This document shows positions 44,937 through 55,887 of a stretch of DNA of 64,000 nt, one piece after another (position 1 is the first letter of the stretch; the number at the start of each line of letters is the position of its first letter). Source of the stretch: Helicobacter himalayensis (GTDB lineage: Bacteria > Campylobacterota > Campylobacteria > Campylobacterales > Helicobacteraceae); contig NZ_CP014991.1 in the NCBI RefSeq assembly GCF_001602095.1, positions 1,488,001 to 1,552,000 of the forward strand, in the 5' to 3' direction. The translations under genes were made by a program, and so were the position numbers. Below the pieces are notes generated by a model that searched no databases, was not told the DNA's origin, and saw only the letters and a program-made list of their open reading frames with translations.

Positions 44937-46088
44937 ATGCCTAACTTTTACCCTTACAGCACACAGCTTATTGATGAATCTGATAAAAAAGCTTTGCTTA
45001 GCGCGCTTGAAGGCACGCATTTAACGCAAGGTCAAAGGGTTGTGGAATTTGAAAAAGCTCTGGCAGAGTTTTGCGGGACAAAATACGCGCTTTGTCTCAA
45101 CTCTGCTACTTCCGCGCTGTATGTGACTTATCATTGGTTTAAAGCGCAAAATCTAGATTCTCAAATCTATGCCATCACCACACCCATTAGCTTTGTTGCA
45201 ACCTGCAATATGATGCTTGCAAATGCTATCACACCGCTATTTGCGGAGGTTTTACCAAATGGGAATATTAACCCAAAAAGTGTGCGCGAGATTCTCAATA
45301 CTCATAAAAACAAAGAATCCATCAAATTACTTGTAAGCGTGGATTATGCAGGCTTAAGCGTGGAGGGCGAAGAGTTAGAAAAAATAGCGCAAGAATTTAA
45401 TTTAGTGTGGATTTCTGATAGCTCGCACGCTTTTGGCGCAAGCTACAAGGGTGCAAAAATTGGCTCACTAGCACACGCAAGCATTTTTAGCTTCCACGCT
45501 ATTAAGCCAATCACCACTGCTGAAGGTGGCGCGGTACTGACAAATGATGAAAGCCTTTATACGCACGCGCAAGCTATGTTAAGCCACGGCATTATCAAAG
45601 GCAGAGCGTGGAATTATGATTGTATCGACATTGGGTTTAACTTCCGAATGAATGAGCTAAGCGCAGCGCTTGGGCTTTCACAATTGCCAAAAATTGAGCA
45701 CTTTATTTCTGCGCGCGAAGAAATTGCAAGATTCTATGACGAAATTTTTGCTAAAAATCCCTATTTTAGTGCTATTGTGCGCCCTTCATATATGCAGAGC
45801 AGCCATCATCTCTATCCAATTTTACTTTTCCCAAATCTAAGGTGTGCTAAAGAAGATATTTTTAACGCCCTTTTAGCACAAGGCATAGGTGCGCAAGTGC
45901 ATTACAAGCCTATTTATCAATTTAGTTTATACAAAAAACTTTTTGGAGAAATGCGCCTTGAAAGCGCGGAATCTTTCTATCTCTCCGAGCTTTCAATCCC
46001 TTGTGCGCAAAATATGAGCATTAAAGATGCTAAAGAAGTGGCGCGCATTCTCTTGGAAGTGCTAGAATCTAGCGCGTGCGTGAGATAA
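44937..46088 (+). CDS. pseC: UDP-4-amino-4,6-dideoxy-N-acetyl-beta-L-altrosamine transaminase
   Basis: A 383-residue PLP aminotransferase of the DegT/DnrJ/EryC1 family. Step two of pseudaminic acid synthesis, needed for flagellin glycosylation in Helicobacter. The PLP lysine is Lys190 in SFHAIKPITTAEGG; LNSATSALYVTY binds the phosphate. The start is the ATG of MPNFYPYSTQLID with AAAGGA upstream; the longer frame from 44847 begins in non-conserved sequence. It lies outside the phase-variable island. Confidence 0.93.
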   Translation: MPNFYPYSTQLIDESDKKALLSALEGTHLTQGQRVVEFEKALAEFCGTKYALCLNSATSALYVTYHWFKAQNLDSQIYAITTPISFVATCNMMLANAITPLFAEVLPNGNINPKSVREILNTHKNKESIKLLVSVDYAGLSVEGEELEKIAQEFNLVWISDSSHAFGASYKGAKIGSLAHASIFSFHAIKPITTAEGGAVLTNDESLYTHAQAMLSHGIIKGRAWNYDCIDIGFNFRMNELSAALGLSQLPKIEHFISAREEIARFYDEIFAKNPYFSAIVRPSYMQSSHHLYPILLFPNLRCAKEDIFNALLAQGIGAQVHYKPIYQFSLYKKLFGEMRLESAESFYLSELSIPCAQNMSIKDAKEVARILLEVLESSACVR

Positions 46089-46114
46089 CAATGAAACTTA
46101 AAAGGTTTTAAAAA

Positions 46115-46975
46115 ATGAAAAAGAATTTTTGCTTGATATTTTTAACAAGTCTTTTTTGCCTACAAGGCTTTGGAGCGGAATGCTATGAAAATGCGGATTT
46201 TTATTTCAAGGTTGAAACAAATTGCAATGAAGAACTTTGCAACACTACGCTTCTGCTGCTTGATAAGAAAAAACCTAATTCTTTTTTATTGCTAGATTCT
46301 CAAATCGGAGAGAAAAACACTACTTTTGTGGGTGAAAACGCAACTTACATTTTGGAGCAAAAGGCGTTGTATGTGCTGGATTCTCAAAATATTACAGAAT
46401 CTAGCGCGCAATCTAACCCACAGGAAACAACCAAAGAAAGTGCGCAAGATTCCCAAACACAAGATTTACAAGATTCCCAACCTAACACACCTGATGCAGA
46501 AAATCCTCTTTCAAAAGCAAAAAAGCTCAATTCTATTGCGTGTGTGTATGCTGATGGGCTTAGTTTTAATACATTTTGGCAGGATTTAGGCGAGGGGCAG
46601 TATCAATTTGTCAAGCAAAAAACGCAAAATGATAGCAATGATTTGGACAAAGATGGGGATTTTTTTAGCATTTATCAAAATGGAGACAAACTCACTTTTG
46701 AATCGCTAGAACTCCGCACTGATAGCAGTGGTGCGGAAAGTCAAAGCCGCATTACACAAGATTTTTTGCTCAAGCCTTTAAGCAAAAATCAAGCCTATAT
46801 TATTTCCTTGCAAAATAAAGCCTGTGGGGTGCTGGTGGAAAAAAAAGAAAATGAAAACGGCGCGCAGATTCTCAAAGTTAGCTCATTTGCAAATAAAAGT
46901 GTGTGTGATTTTTTACGCAAGCCAAATGGAGAGTATCTCATTACTGAAATTTACATTAAAAAGGCTCAAAAGTAA
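46115..46975 (+). CDS. Secreted hypothetical protein
   Basis: 286 residues with a clear signal peptide (FCLIFLTSLFCLQGFGA, cleavage near residue 20). The mature part has paired cysteines (CYENAD, CNEELCN) and a Ser/Gln/Asp-rich, low-complexity linker at about residues 95-130. The rest is beta-rich and has no family I recognise. It follows pseC after 26 nt with an AAAAGG site. Confidence 0.8.
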   Translation: MKKNFCLIFLTSLFCLQGFGAECYENADFYFKVETNCNEELCNTTLLLLDKKKPNSFLLLDSQIGEKNTTFVGENATYILEQKALYVLDSQNITESSAQSNPQETTKESAQDSQTQDLQDSQPNTPDAENPLSKAKKLNSIACVYADGLSFNTFWQDLGEGQYQFVKQKTQNDSNDLDKDGDFFSIYQNGDKLTFESLELRTDSSGAESQSRITQDFLLKPLSKNQAYIISLQNKACGVLVEKKENENGAQILKVSSFANKSVCDFLRKPNGEYLITEIYIKKAQK

Positions 46976-47326
46976 AACTTTTTTTTACCTTGCAAAAATT
47001 GTAAAGCTGCGATTGTATCCCATTATTTGTTACTTTTGCAAAACTTCTTTAGAAAAATATCTTCCTTTTGGGTAAATTTGTAGCATTTTGCTTTAAAAAT
47101 GAGAATCTCACACCAAACAGCCCAAAAATGCGCCATTTTGGGATTGATAACCTAGTTTTTTAAACAAAAATAAATATGTATAAAAAATAATATATATTTA
47201 CTTACAGCGCGCGTAAGGGTAAAATTACCACCGAATCCACAAATCCCGCGATTCAATGAAAGGAGGTTTTGCATTATAAACAAAATAAAGCATTACAATC
47301 TAAAAACCAAACAAGGGGGAAACAAT
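46976..47326. other. 350-bp intergenic region upstream of the nap operon
   Basis: No gene seen. It is AT-rich, with TATATTTA-like stretches around 47190 and a small palindrome CTTAC-AGCGCGC-GTAAG at 47201-47217 just before a GGTAAAAT. These could form a promoter and operator for napA, which is often regulated by nitrate or oxygen status, but I see no named regulator site. AAAGGAGG at about 47262 and AGGGGGAAA before napA could both be ribosome sites. Confidence 0.5.
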
Positions 47327-50119
47327 ATGCAACCAAACTTAAATCGCCGTGAGTTTATCAAAAATGCGGCAGTGGTTTCAGCAGCTTCAGCTGTTGGATT
47401 AAGCGTGCCAAGTGCTGCACTAGCAAAAGCGCAAGATGCACAGAAATCATGGAAATGGGATAAATCTGTTTGTAGATTCTGCGGAACGGGCTGTGGGATT
47501 ATGGTAGCAACAAAAGATGGACAAATCGTTGCGGTGAAAGGCGACCCAGAAGCACCGGTAAATAGAGGGATTAACTGCATTAAGGGATATTTTTGTGCCA
47601 AAATTATGTATGGACAAGATCGCTTGACACAGCCTCTTTTGCGCGTTAATAGCAAAGGTGAGTTTGACAAAAAAGGCAAATTTGCACCTGTAAGCTGGAA
47701 ACGTGCCTTTGATGAAATGGAAAAGCAATTCAAAAAAGCTTACAACACATTAGGACCAACAAGCGTGGCGATTATGGGAAGTGGGCAATACACCGTGCAA
47801 GAAGGCTATGCAGCAGTGAAGCTTATGAAAGGTGGATTCCGTTCAAACAACATTGACCCAAATGCAAGGCATTGTATGGCAAGTGCGGTGGTAGCATTTA
47901 TGCAAACCTTTGGTGTAGATGAGCCGGCGGGCTGCTATGATGACATTGAGCTTACTGATACTATCATCACTTGGGGCGCGAATATGGCAGAAATGCATCC
48001 GGTATTGTGGTCGCGCGTCACTGATAGAAAACTCACAAATGCTAATAAAGTAAAAATTATCAATCTTTCAACTTTCACAAATAGAACTTCAGATATTGCG
48101 GATATGGAGATTATCTTCAAGCCACAAACTGACTTAGCTATTTGGAACTACATTGCAAGGGAAATTGTGTATAACAGACCAGAATCTATGGATAAAAAAT
48201 TCATAGATAATCACTGCGTATTTAGCACAGGCTGGGTAAATATCGGCTATGGTATGCGTAATAATCCAAACCATAAAAGCTTCTCAAAAGCCGAAAAAGA
48301 CATTGTGGCGAAAGAAAATAGCAAAATCCTAAGCAAAGATGAGGGTGTAACATTACAATATCTTGGGCTAAAAGCTGGCGATGAGCTAAAAATGGAAAAA
48401 TCTGGCGTAGCTGATGCACATTGGCAAATTAGCTTTGAAGATTTCAAAAAAGCCCTCGCGCCTTACACACTTGATTTTGTCGCACAGCTTGCAAAAGGCG
48501 ATGATAGTGAAAGCTTAGAATCTTTCAAAGCAAAATTACAACAGCTTGCAAACTACTACATTGAAAAAAATCGCAAGGTTGTAAGCTTTTGGACAATGGG
48601 CTTTAACCAACACCAAAGAGGCACTTGGGTAAATGAGCAAAGCTATATGGTGCATATGCTCCTTGGCAAGCAAGCAAAGCCCGGAAACGGTGCATTCTCG
48701 CTCACAGGACAGCCTAGCGCATGTGGCACAGCGCGCGAAGTTGGGACATTCTCTCACCGCTTACCAGCAGATATGGTGGTGGCTAATCCAAAACATAGAG
48801 AAATCACTGAAAAAATTTGGAATCTTCCAGCAGGCACGCTTAATGGCAAGCCCGGATTCCCATATCTTGGAATCTTAAGAAACCTAGAAGATGAAAAAGT
48901 AAAATGGGTGTGGGTGCAAGTCAATAACCCTTGGCAAAACACAGCAAATGCAAACCACTGGATTAAAGCAGCACGCGAGCTAGATAACTTTATCGTGGTA
49001 AGCGATAGCTATCCGGGCATTACAGCTAAAATCGCGGATTTGATTTTGCCTTGCGCGATGATTTATGAAAAATGGGGTGCGTATGGAAATGCAGAGCGTA
49101 GAACGCAACATTGGAAGCAACAAGTTTTACCACAAGGAAATTCAATGAGTGATACTTGGCAGGTGCTTGAGTTTGCAAAACGTTTTACACTTAAAGAAGT
49201 TTGGGGCAAAGATTACCCAGATTTAGGGCTTAAAAGCGTGCTAGAAGAGGCTAAGAAAATGGGTTACAACGAAAATACCACACTTTTTGAATACCTCTTT
49301 GCAAATGCAAAAGCGAAGAAATTTAGCGTAAATGATGCAATGCTTAAAAACAAACCGCTTAATTCTGAAGTCTTTGGCGATAGTAGGAAGGTAGAGGGCA
49401 GTGATGGCAAGGTATTTAATGGCTATGGATTCTTCGTGCAAAAATATCTTTGGGAGGAATACCGCCTCTTTGGCGTAGGACACGGACACGACTTGGCAGA
49501 ATTTGATGTGTATCATAAAGTGCGAGGATTGCGCTGGCCTGTGGTTGATGGCAAAGAAACACAATGGCGCTTTAACTCAAAATACGATCCTTATGCGCGC
49601 AAAGAATCTGGGGGCAAAGAATTTGCATTCTATGGAAACAAAGGTGCGGCACTGCCTGTTGGTGATTTAAGCAAGCCTGCAGGCGAGGAGAAAAAACCTC
49701 TTGCAAATAGAGCAAAAATCTTTTTCCGCCCTTATATGGATCCTTGCGAAATGCCTGATAAGGAATATCCATTGTGGCTTTCAACCGGGCGTGTGTTAGA
49801 GCATTGGCATAGTGGAACGATGACTATGCGTGTGCCTGAGCTTTATCGTGCTGTGCCTGAAGCACTTTGCTACATAAGTGAGGCTGACGCGCAAGATAAA
49901 AAACTCAAACAAGGCGATCAAGTGTGGGTAGAATCTAGACGCGGAAAAGTCAAAGCACGCGTGGAAATAAATGGTAGAAATCGCCCACCAAAAGGCTTGG
50001 TGTATGTGCCGTGGTTTGATGAAAATGTGTTTATTAACAAAGTTTGTCTTGATGCGACTTGTCCGCTTTCAAAACAAACTGACTTTAAAAAATGTGCCGT
50101 GAAAGTTTATAAGGCGTAG
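47327..50119 (+). CDS. napA: Periplasmic nitrate reductase catalytic subunit
   Basis: 930 residues. A Tat signal ([21 protein letters not shown]) leads to a [4Fe-4S] motif (CRFCGTGC, residues 49-56, with a fourth Cys in NCIKGYF), followed by the molybdopterin domains and [12 protein letters not shown] with the Mo-binding cysteine. It reduces nitrate to nitrite in the periplasm with electrons from NapB. First gene of a napAGHBLD operon, the epsilonproteobacterial order. AGGGGG precedes the ATG. Confidence 0.98.
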   Translation: MQPNLNRREFIKNAAVVSAASAVGLSVPSAALAKAQDAQKSWKWDKSVCRFCGTGCGIMVATKDGQIVAVKGDPEAPVNRGINCIKGYFCAKIMYGQDRLTQPLLRVNSKGEFDKKGKFAPVSWKRAFDEMEKQFKKAYNTLGPTSVAIMGSGQYTVQEGYAAVKLMKGGFRSNNIDPNARHCMASAVVAFMQTFGVDEPAGCYDDIELTDTIITWGANMAEMHPVLWSRVTDRKLTNANKVKIINLSTFTNRTSDIADMEIIFKPQTDLAIWNYIAREIVYNRPESMDKKFIDNHCVFSTGWVNIGYGMRNNPNHKSFSKAEKDIVAKENSKILSKDEGVTLQYLGLKAGDELKMEKSGVADAHWQISFEDFKKALAPYTLDFVAQLAKGDDSESLESFKAKLQQLANYYIEKNRKVVSFWTMGFNQHQRGTWVNEQSYMVHMLLGKQAKPGNGAFSLTGQPSACGTAREVGTFSHRLPADMVVANPKHREITEKIWNLPAGTLNGKPGFPYLGILRNLEDEKVKWVWVQVNNPWQNTANANHWIKAARELDNFIVVSDSYPGITAKIADLILPCAMIYEKWGAYGNAERRTQHWKQQVLPQGNSMSDTWQVLEFAKRFTLKEVWGKDYPDLGLKSVLEEAKKMGYNENTTLFEYLFANAKAKKFSVNDAMLKNKPLNSEVFGDSRKVEGSDGKVFNGYGFFVQKYLWEEYRLFGVGHGHDLAEFDVYHKVRGLRWPVVDGKETQWRFNSKYDPYARKESGGKEFAFYGNKGAALPVGDLSKPAGEEKKPLANRAKIFFRPYMDPCEMPDKEYPLWLSTGRVLEHWHSGTMTMRVPELYRAVPEALCYISEADAQDKKLKQGDQVWVESRRGKVKARVEINGRNRPPKGLVYVPWFDENVFINKVCLDATCPLSKQTDFKKCAVKVYKA

Positions 50120-50125
50120 ATTCTA

Positions 50126-50875
50126 ATGGATAAACAACGTAGAAAGGCTTTAAATTCAATCGCGCAAACTATGGGTTTAGTGGCGCTTGGCGGACTTACT
50201 TGGGGTGCATTTGTGGCAGAAGCTAAGTCAAATCCGCTTTGGCTCTATCCCCCCGGAGCGCGGGAGAATTTCGCAAATAGTTGCATTCGTTGCGGACTAT
50301 GCGTAGAAGCCTGCCCATTTTATACGCTAAGCCTTTCAAAAGAAGGCACAAAGGGCTTGCCCGTGTTTGTCCCACGCGAGATTCCGTGCTTTATGTGCGA
50401 GGATATCCCTTGTGTGCCTGTATGTCCTACTAATGCGCTAGATGTTAATCTTGTCAGCACAAATGGCAAGCTTGATATTACAAAAGCGCGTATGGGCGTG
50501 GCGGTAGTGGATACACTTAATTGTATCGCGTATGCTGGCATACAATGCGATGCGTGCTACCGCGCTTGTCCGCTTATTGATGAGGCGATTTATTTAGAAT
50601 ACAAATCTAATGAGCGCACAGGCAAGCACACGATGATTTTACCTATGGTTGCAAATGACATTTGCACAGGTTGCGGGAAATGTGAAAAAGCCTGCGTCAC
50701 AGAACTTGCAGCAATCCGCGTACTCCCACGAGAAGCGGTGTTAGGCAAAATGGGGACGAACTATATCAAAGGCTGGGAAGAACAAGATGAGAAACGTTTA
50801 GAATCTGCCAAAACACACAAAAAGACAGAATCTAAAGCCCAGACGCTTGATTATCTTAATAATGAGGATTTGTGA
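50126..50875 (+). CDS. napG: Ferredoxin-type protein NapG
   Basis: 249 residues with a Tat-like N-terminus (RRKALNSIAQTMGLVALGG) and four [4Fe-4S] clusters (CIRCGLCVEACP, CFMCEDIPCVPVCP, CDACYRACP, CTGCGKCEKAC). With NapH it forms the quinol-oxidising route to NapAB. It follows napA after 6 nt and its stop overlaps napH. Confidence 0.97.
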   Translation: MDKQRRKALNSIAQTMGLVALGGLTWGAFVAEAKSNPLWLYPPGARENFANSCIRCGLCVEACPFYTLSLSKEGTKGLPVFVPREIPCFMCEDIPCVPVCPTNALDVNLVSTNGKLDITKARMGVAVVDTLNCIAYAGIQCDACYRACPLIDEAIYLEYKSNERTGKHTMILPMVANDICTGCGKCEKACVTELAAIRVLPREAVLGKMGTNYIKGWEEQDEKRLESAKTHKKTESKAQTLDYLNNEDL

Positions 50876-51798
50876 TGTTAGCCTATCTTGCAAAGCGTAA
50901 ATATTTGCTACTACGAAGATTCTCACAAATTGGAATCTTGGTGTTATTTTTTTTAGCAAATTGCTCGCTTATAAGCATTAACGGCACGCGATTTTTCGTA
51001 ACGCAAGGAGATATTGCAAAGTTTGAAAAAAACGAGCGCAATTTAGCCATTGCAAACACAAAAGAGGATTTGCTCTCTTTCAAACTTTTGGAAGGCAACT
51101 TAAGCGCGTCTAAAGTTGCGGAAGTTGTGCCTATGAGCGATCCTTTGGCATTTTTGCAAATCTTTTTAGCAGGAGGAGCAATAAGCGCGGATTTAGCACT
51201 TGGGGTGGTTGTCGTGTTGCTCATATATGGGGTATTTTTAGGAAGAGGTTATTGCGCATTTGTCTGTCCGATAAATCTCATCACTGATTTTGCCGCCTAT
51301 GCACGCAGGAAGCTTAAGATTGAAAATATCAAATTTCTTTCAATCCCTAGAAATGCAAAATTTGCAATGCTTGGCTTAAGCTTGTTGCTTTCTCTTATCT
51401 TTAGCGTATTGGCTTGGGAGATGATAAGCCCTATTTCGATATTACATCGAGGCATAGTCTTTGGTATGGGTGTTGGAGCGTTTGGAATCTTGGCGGTATT
51501 CTTGTTTGATTTATTTGCGCTTAAAAATGGCTTTTGCGCTCATTTGTGTCCTTTGGGCGCGACTTATAGTCTCATTGGCGCAAAGGCATTACTCAAAGTC
51601 AAGCATAAGGTGGAAAACTGCACCAAATGTATGGAATGCGTGAGAATCTGCCCAGAATCTCAAGTCCTAGATATGGTAGGCAAACACAGCGACGCGGTAA
51701 AAAATATCGCGTGTATAAAATGTGGTCGTTGTATTGAAGTGTGTAATGATAATGCACTAGGTTTTAGCATACTAAACTACAAAAAGGAGAGAGAATGA
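50875..51798 (+). CDS. napH: Quinol dehydrogenase membrane component NapH
   Basis: About 307 residues with four hydrophobic segments and two ferredoxin-type motifs (CTKCMECVRICPES and CIKCGRCIEVC). CAFVCPINL and CAHLCPLGA are the conserved membrane-proximal cysteine motifs of NapH. The ATG at 50875 shares a base with the napG stop (TGATG); a GTG one codon earlier is an alternative. Confidence 0.96.
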   Translation: MLAYLAKRKYLLLRRFSQIGILVLFFLANCSLISINGTRFFVTQGDIAKFEKNERNLAIANTKEDLLSFKLLEGNLSASKVAEVVPMSDPLAFLQIFLAGGAISADLALGVVVVLLIYGVFLGRGYCAFVCPINLITDFAAYARRKLKIENIKFLSIPRNAKFAMLGLSLLLSLIFSVLAWEMISPISILHRGIVFGMGVGAFGILAVFLFDLFALKNGFCAHLCPLGATYSLIGAKALLKVKHKVENCTKCMECVRICPESQVLDMVGKHSDAVKNIACIKCGRCIEVCNDNALGFSILNYKKERE

Positions 51799-52298
51799 AA
51801 AAGTTGTTATTAGTTGCCTTGGCATTTTTTGGCGCGTGGCTTTATGCAAAAAGCGTAAGCGATACAGAAATCGGGCTTAGGAAAGTTCCACTTGAGAGCG
51901 AAAATGTGAAATTGCAGAATTTTAAATTCAACGATGCCCCAGCGGGTGAAAGTCAAAAAATCGAGCGTGCATTTGAAAATGCCCCGCCTCTTATCCCTCA
52001 CGATATAGAAGGTATGACACCGCTCACACAGCAGGATAATCAATGTATCACCTGCCACGATCCAGCAGTGGCAAAAGATATGGGTGCTACCCCTGTGCCA
52101 AGCTCACATATGTTTGACTTGCGCGCTTCTAAAAAGATGAGCACAATTTCAGATTCACGCTTTAACTGCACGCAGTGCCATGTCCCACAAGCAAACGCAA
52201 AGCCTGTGGTGGGTAATAATTTCAAGCCTGTTTTCACAAACGAAAAACAAAAGCATCAATCAAACTTGCTTGATGTGCTCAATCAAGGCGTGAAATAA
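51795..52298 (+). CDS. napB: Periplasmic nitrate reductase cytochrome subunit NapB
   Basis: A 167-residue dihaem c-type cytochrome. Signal peptide (LLLVALAFFGAWLYA) and two haem motifs (CITCHDP, CTQCHVP) are clear. It passes electrons to NapA. The ATG overlaps the napH stop (ATGA). Confidence 0.97.
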   Translation: MKKLLLVALAFFGAWLYAKSVSDTEIGLRKVPLESENVKLQNFKFNDAPAGESQKIERAFENAPPLIPHDIEGMTPLTQQDNQCITCHDPAVAKDMGATPVPSSHMFDLRASKKMSTISDSRFNCTQCHVPQANAKPVVGNNFKPVFTNEKQKHQSNLLDVLNQGVK

Positions 52299-52378
52299 AC
52301 TATTCAATGTTAGATTCTATTATTTTGATAGAATCTAACACGAATTCCAACACGATATCAATTTGAAGGCATAAGATT

Positions 52379-53353
52379 TTGCGGATTCTTAAAATTTATT
52401 TTTTACTACCTTTTTTGCTTACGCTAGGTTTTGGCGCACCATTGCAACCAAAACTAGAACTAAAAATAAAGTATGAAATTTCTTCGCTTGAGTTGCAAGA
52501 AGATACTTTATTTGTCTCAACCACGCAAGGTGTGCTTTTAGTATATGATATTAAGAATCCACAAAATCCTATTTTAAAGCAAACAATCACGCTCCCTTCT
52601 TATAAAGATTTTTTTGATAATTCTTATAAGCCAAAGATTTACAACACTGCGACAAACGCACAGGGCGAGATTCTCATTATCGCAGCAAATGGCAATTCCA
52701 CGCGCGATATATTTTTGCAAAAAAATGACAAATTGGAGCTGTTACTTGAGGATCAAAATATCGCAAAAGCTGCGTGGGTTTCCCCCACTGAAGTAATTTT
52801 TGGATTCTTAAGCCACGAAATCGCGCTTTTTAATGTAGCGACAAAAACACTTATTTATCAAAACCAAATTACAAACTCAAGCTTTAGCGATATGCTTTAC
52901 AACGCAAAAGATAGGATTCTCTACACCACGGGGGAATCTGGCGCGATTTATATCATCGATCCAGAATCTGGCGCGTTGATAGAAAAAATTAGCAACATAA
53001 ATAAAGACAGAGTATTTCAAATCGCCTTTGGTGATAATAAGCTCGTAAGTGCGGGGAATGACAGACGCGTGGGCGTCTATACCTTGGAATCTGGCACAAA
53101 ACTCACGCGTACAGATTCTCTAAAAACAAACTTTTTGGTTTATAGCGTTGGCATTAGTCAAAATGGCGAAAATATCGCATATATGAGCGATGAATTTGGT
53201 GAAATTACGATTACAAACTCCCACAATCTCAATGCGCCAAAAATAATACTAAAAGGCGTTAATGGTGTGGCAAATAGTATCTTTTTTTACAAAGATTTTG
53301 TTATCGTTGGCTGTGATGGCGACACCATCTACTTTTTTTATATTAGGGGGTGA
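52379..53353 (+). CDS. napL: NapL, periplasmic beta-propeller-like protein
   Basis: 324 residues with a signal peptide (IYFLLPFLLTLGFG) and repeated WD/PQQ-like blades (GVLLVYDIKNPQNP, SGAIYIIDPESGALIE, NDRRVGVYTLESGT). NapL is an accessory gene of epsilonproteobacterial nap operons whose role is not settled. The start is a TTG with GAAGG upstream. Confidence 0.9.
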   Translation: MRILKIYFLLPFLLTLGFGAPLQPKLELKIKYEISSLELQEDTLFVSTTQGVLLVYDIKNPQNPILKQTITLPSYKDFFDNSYKPKIYNTATNAQGEILIIAANGNSTRDIFLQKNDKLELLLEDQNIAKAAWVSPTEVIFGFLSHEIALFNVATKTLIYQNQITNSSFSDMLYNAKDRILYTTGESGAIYIIDPESGALIEKISNINKDRVFQIAFGDNKLVSAGNDRRVGVYTLESGTKLTRTDSLKTNFLVYSVGISQNGENIAYMSDEFGEITITNSHNLNAPKIILKGVNGVANSIFFYKDFVIVGCDGDTIYFFYIRG

Positions 53354-53356
53354 AAA

Positions 53357-53698
53357 ATGAATATCTCAAGTATCATTATCCGCGCAAAAACTCAAAATTG
53401 GCAGAATCTGCTAGAGAAAATTAATAAAATCGCTTATACAGAAGTCGCGCTTGAAGATTCTCAAAAAGGCATTATTATCGCCACCATTCAAGCCCCAGAT
53501 ACAGGCAAAGATATTGCCTCACTAAAAGAAATCAGCCAGCTTAAAGGCGTGTTAAGCGCGGATATGCACCTAACTTATAGTGAAGAGGAATTTAAGGGCT
53601 GTGAAATCAATATGAATGAAGTTGCTGAACTCATTGATACCACGCCGGTTGAAGAGATGAAATATAATGGCGATGTCAATAATCTTATGAAAGAATAG
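53357..53698 (+). CDS. napD: Chaperone NapD
   Basis: A 113-residue small cytoplasmic protein of the NapD fold (SSIIIRAKTQNWQNLLEKINKI, ending in an acidic tail). NapD binds the Tat signal of NapA and prevents premature export. It is the last gene of the nap operon, 3 nt after napL. Confidence 0.9.
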   Translation: MNISSIIIRAKTQNWQNLLEKINKIAYTEVALEDSQKGIIIATIQAPDTGKDIASLKEISQLKGVLSADMHLTYSEEEFKGCEINMNEVAELIDTTPVEEMKYNGDVNNLMKE

Positions 53699-53826
53699 CG
53701 CCACCCACACTGCATTTTTAAGCACAAAAATTGTAAAATACCCTTTCACGCGCAAAGCACGCAGATTTGAAAATACACGCAAAGAATATCTAAAAATATT
53801 ATGAAAAAAAGTGAGAGAAGGTAGCA

Positions 53827-54753
53827 ATGACAACATTTAATACTTTTTTTATCAAGTGTTTAAGCAATACGCTTGGCTTTTTTTTAGCAAAAATCCCACA
53901 TTCTTTTTTTCTTTTGCATGTGAAAGCCTTAGGCGCACTTTTTTGTTTCCTTGATAAGCGCAGATTCAACGATGCACTTGCAAATCTAAATTTTGTTTAT
54001 GAGGATTCTCTTTCTCCAGCACAGAAAGAAGCCATTATCAAGCGCGCATACAAAAACTTCGCCTTTGTGCTTTTAGAATCTGTGCGCGTAGTGTTTTTAA
54101 ATAAGAAAAAATATGCAGCGCGCTTTAGCTTTGAGAATGAGCATTTCATCACAAATTCTATTGCTAAAGATGGCAGTGCAGTGCTTATAAGCGCGCATTA
54201 TGGCTATTGGGAGGCGATGGCTAGCATTTTGCCGCCTCATTACAGAATGTGCCAAATGGCTTCTTTAGGGCGCTTGACAGAATATCCGAGTATTAATCAT
54301 ATGATTATCAAACGGCGCGAGGCACAGGGTGTGAAGATGATTGACAAAAAAGGTGCATTTAAACATTTGCTAAAAATGTATAATGAAAAAAATGCACTTG
54401 TTGGAATCCTTGTCGATCAAAATATCGGGCTCAATGAAGGTATAGAAGTACGCTTTTTTGGTAAAAAAGCCACGCATACCACAATCGCTTCAATCCTTTC
54501 AAGACGCTTTAATGTCGCGATTGTGCCGGTGTTTATTGATTTTAATGAAGATTATTCACGCTTTGTTGTGCGCTTTTTTGAGCCCATCAGAGCACAAAAT
54601 TCAAATGATAGTAACGCAGATATTTTGCACGCGACCCAAATGCAGGCAAATATCACAGAAGAAGTTATCCGCACGCACCCAAGTAGTTGGTTTTGGTTTC
54701 ATAAACGCTTTAAGATTTTCTATCCGCAGATTTATACGCAAAAAAAGGCTTAA
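53827..54753 (+). CDS. lpxL: Lipid A biosynthesis acyltransferase (LpxL/HtrB family)
   Basis: A 308-residue membrane-associated acyltransferase. The catalytic HxxxxE motif is in SAHYGYWE; LVDQNIGLNEGIEVRFFGK and HPSSWFWFHKRFK are typical of the family. It adds a secondary acyl chain to Kdo-lipid A. AGAAGG precedes the ATG. mlaE follows after 3 nt, so this is a lipid/envelope operon. A TGTAAAAT at about 53732 may be a promoter element. Confidence 0.92.
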   Translation: MTTFNTFFIKCLSNTLGFFLAKIPHSFFLLHVKALGALFCFLDKRRFNDALANLNFVYEDSLSPAQKEAIIKRAYKNFAFVLLESVRVVFLNKKKYAARFSFENEHFITNSIAKDGSAVLISAHYGYWEAMASILPPHYRMCQMASLGRLTEYPSINHMIIKRREAQGVKMIDKKGAFKHLLKMYNEKNALVGILVDQNIGLNEGIEVRFFGKKATHTTIASILSRRFNVAIVPVFIDFNEDYSRFVVRFFEPIRAQNSNDSNADILHATQMQANITEEVIRTHPSSWFWFHKRFKIFYPQIYTQKKA

Positions 54754-54756
54754 TCT

Positions 54757-55887
54757 ATGGAACTTTTTACGCATAAATTAACGCCTCAAGCAAATTTTTT
54801 TATCTCACAATCCCACCCAACACTTAAAATTAAGCTAAGTGGCGAGTGGAACTACACCACATCAAAAGCAAAACTCAAGGCTCTGCGCGCGAGTTTGCAA
54901 AAAGCAAATGTGCCAATCGAGCTAGAATTTGATTCAAACCTTGAAATAGATTTCGCACTTTGTGCGTTGCTTAAGTCATTTTTAGAATCAAAGTCCTACA
55001 CCTTAGGTGAAAATCAAAATATTATCGAAATGTTCGCACTGCTTGAAAACTACCCGCAAGCCTACCCTATCCCGCATAAACCAAACTCGCTTCTTACTTC
55101 TTTTCAAGAATTAGGTGAAGGGGTGAAGAGCTTTTTTACAAATATGATTGATTTTATCAATTTCTTTGGTATGTGCCTTTTCTATCTCTTTTTAAGCCTT
55201 GTGCGTCCTAAGCGCTTTAAAATTGCCTCGATTTTTTATCACATTTCAGAATCTGGACTTAAAGCTATGCCTGTGGTGCTTATAACAAGCTTTATTGTAA
55301 GCTATGCAATCGCTATGCAAGGCGTTATACAGCTAGATAAAATGGGCGTACCAATTCTTAGTGTGGAGATTATTGCAAAGCTTTCTTTGCGCGAATTAGG
55401 ACCTTTTGTTTTGGCGCTTGTTGTAGCTGGGCGCTCGGCTTCAGCTTACAGCGCGCAAATTGGCGTGATGAATCTCGCCGAAGAAAATGACGCGCTCAAA
55501 ACTATGGGTTTTAGTGTGATTGATTTTTTAGTAACGCCTAGAATCTTAGCGCTTGTCATCACTATGCCGCTGCTTGTATTTTTAGCAGATATTGTAAGCC
55601 TCCTTTCTGGTATGCTTGCCATTAACGCGCAGGCTGGCATTAGTTTTACGCAATATTGGGAGCGCTTTTATGAGCATGTCAGTATCACACATTTTTTAGT
55701 CGGTATGGCAAAAGCGCCTTTTTTTGGGCTGGCTATCGCGCTAGTTGGCTGCTATCGGGGATTAAAAGTGCATGGCGATACAGAATCCTTAGGCAAAGAA
55801 ACGACTTTAAGCGTGGTAAATGCGATATTTTGGGTGATTGTGATTAATGCGATATTTTCATTTTTTACCACAGCACTTGGAGTGTGA
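54757..55887 (+). CDS. mlaE: MlaE-family ABC transporter permease
   Basis: A 376-residue inner-membrane protein. The N-terminal 100 residues are a STAS-like domain seen in epsilonproteobacterial MlaE proteins; the permease part starts near residue 125 and contains ELGPFVLALVVAGRSASAYSAQIG and MNLAEENDALKTMG. It belongs to the Mla phospholipid transport system of the outer membrane. The stop overlaps mlaF (GTGA-type). Confidence 0.93.
   Translation: MELFTHKLTPQANFFISQSHPTLKIKLSGEWNYTTSKAKLKALRASLQKANVPIELEFDSNLEIDFALCALLKSFLESKSYTLGENQNIIEMFALLENYPQAYPIPHKPNSLLTSFQELGEGVKSFFTNMIDFINFFGMCLFYLFLSLVRPKRFKIASIFYHISESGLKAMPVVLITSFIVSYAIAMQGVIQLDKMGVPILSVEIIAKLSLRELGPFVLALVVAGRSASAYSAQIGVMNLAEENDALKTMGFSVIDFLVTPRILALVITMPLLVFLADIVSLLSGMLAINAQAGISFTQYWERFYEHVSITHFLVGMAKAPFFGLAIALVGCYRGLKVHGDTESLGKETTLSVVNAIFWVIVINAIFSFFTTALGV

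Noticed and set aside
50883-51224. Minus-strand frame inside napH
   Set aside because: Shadow of a clear NapH coding sequence.
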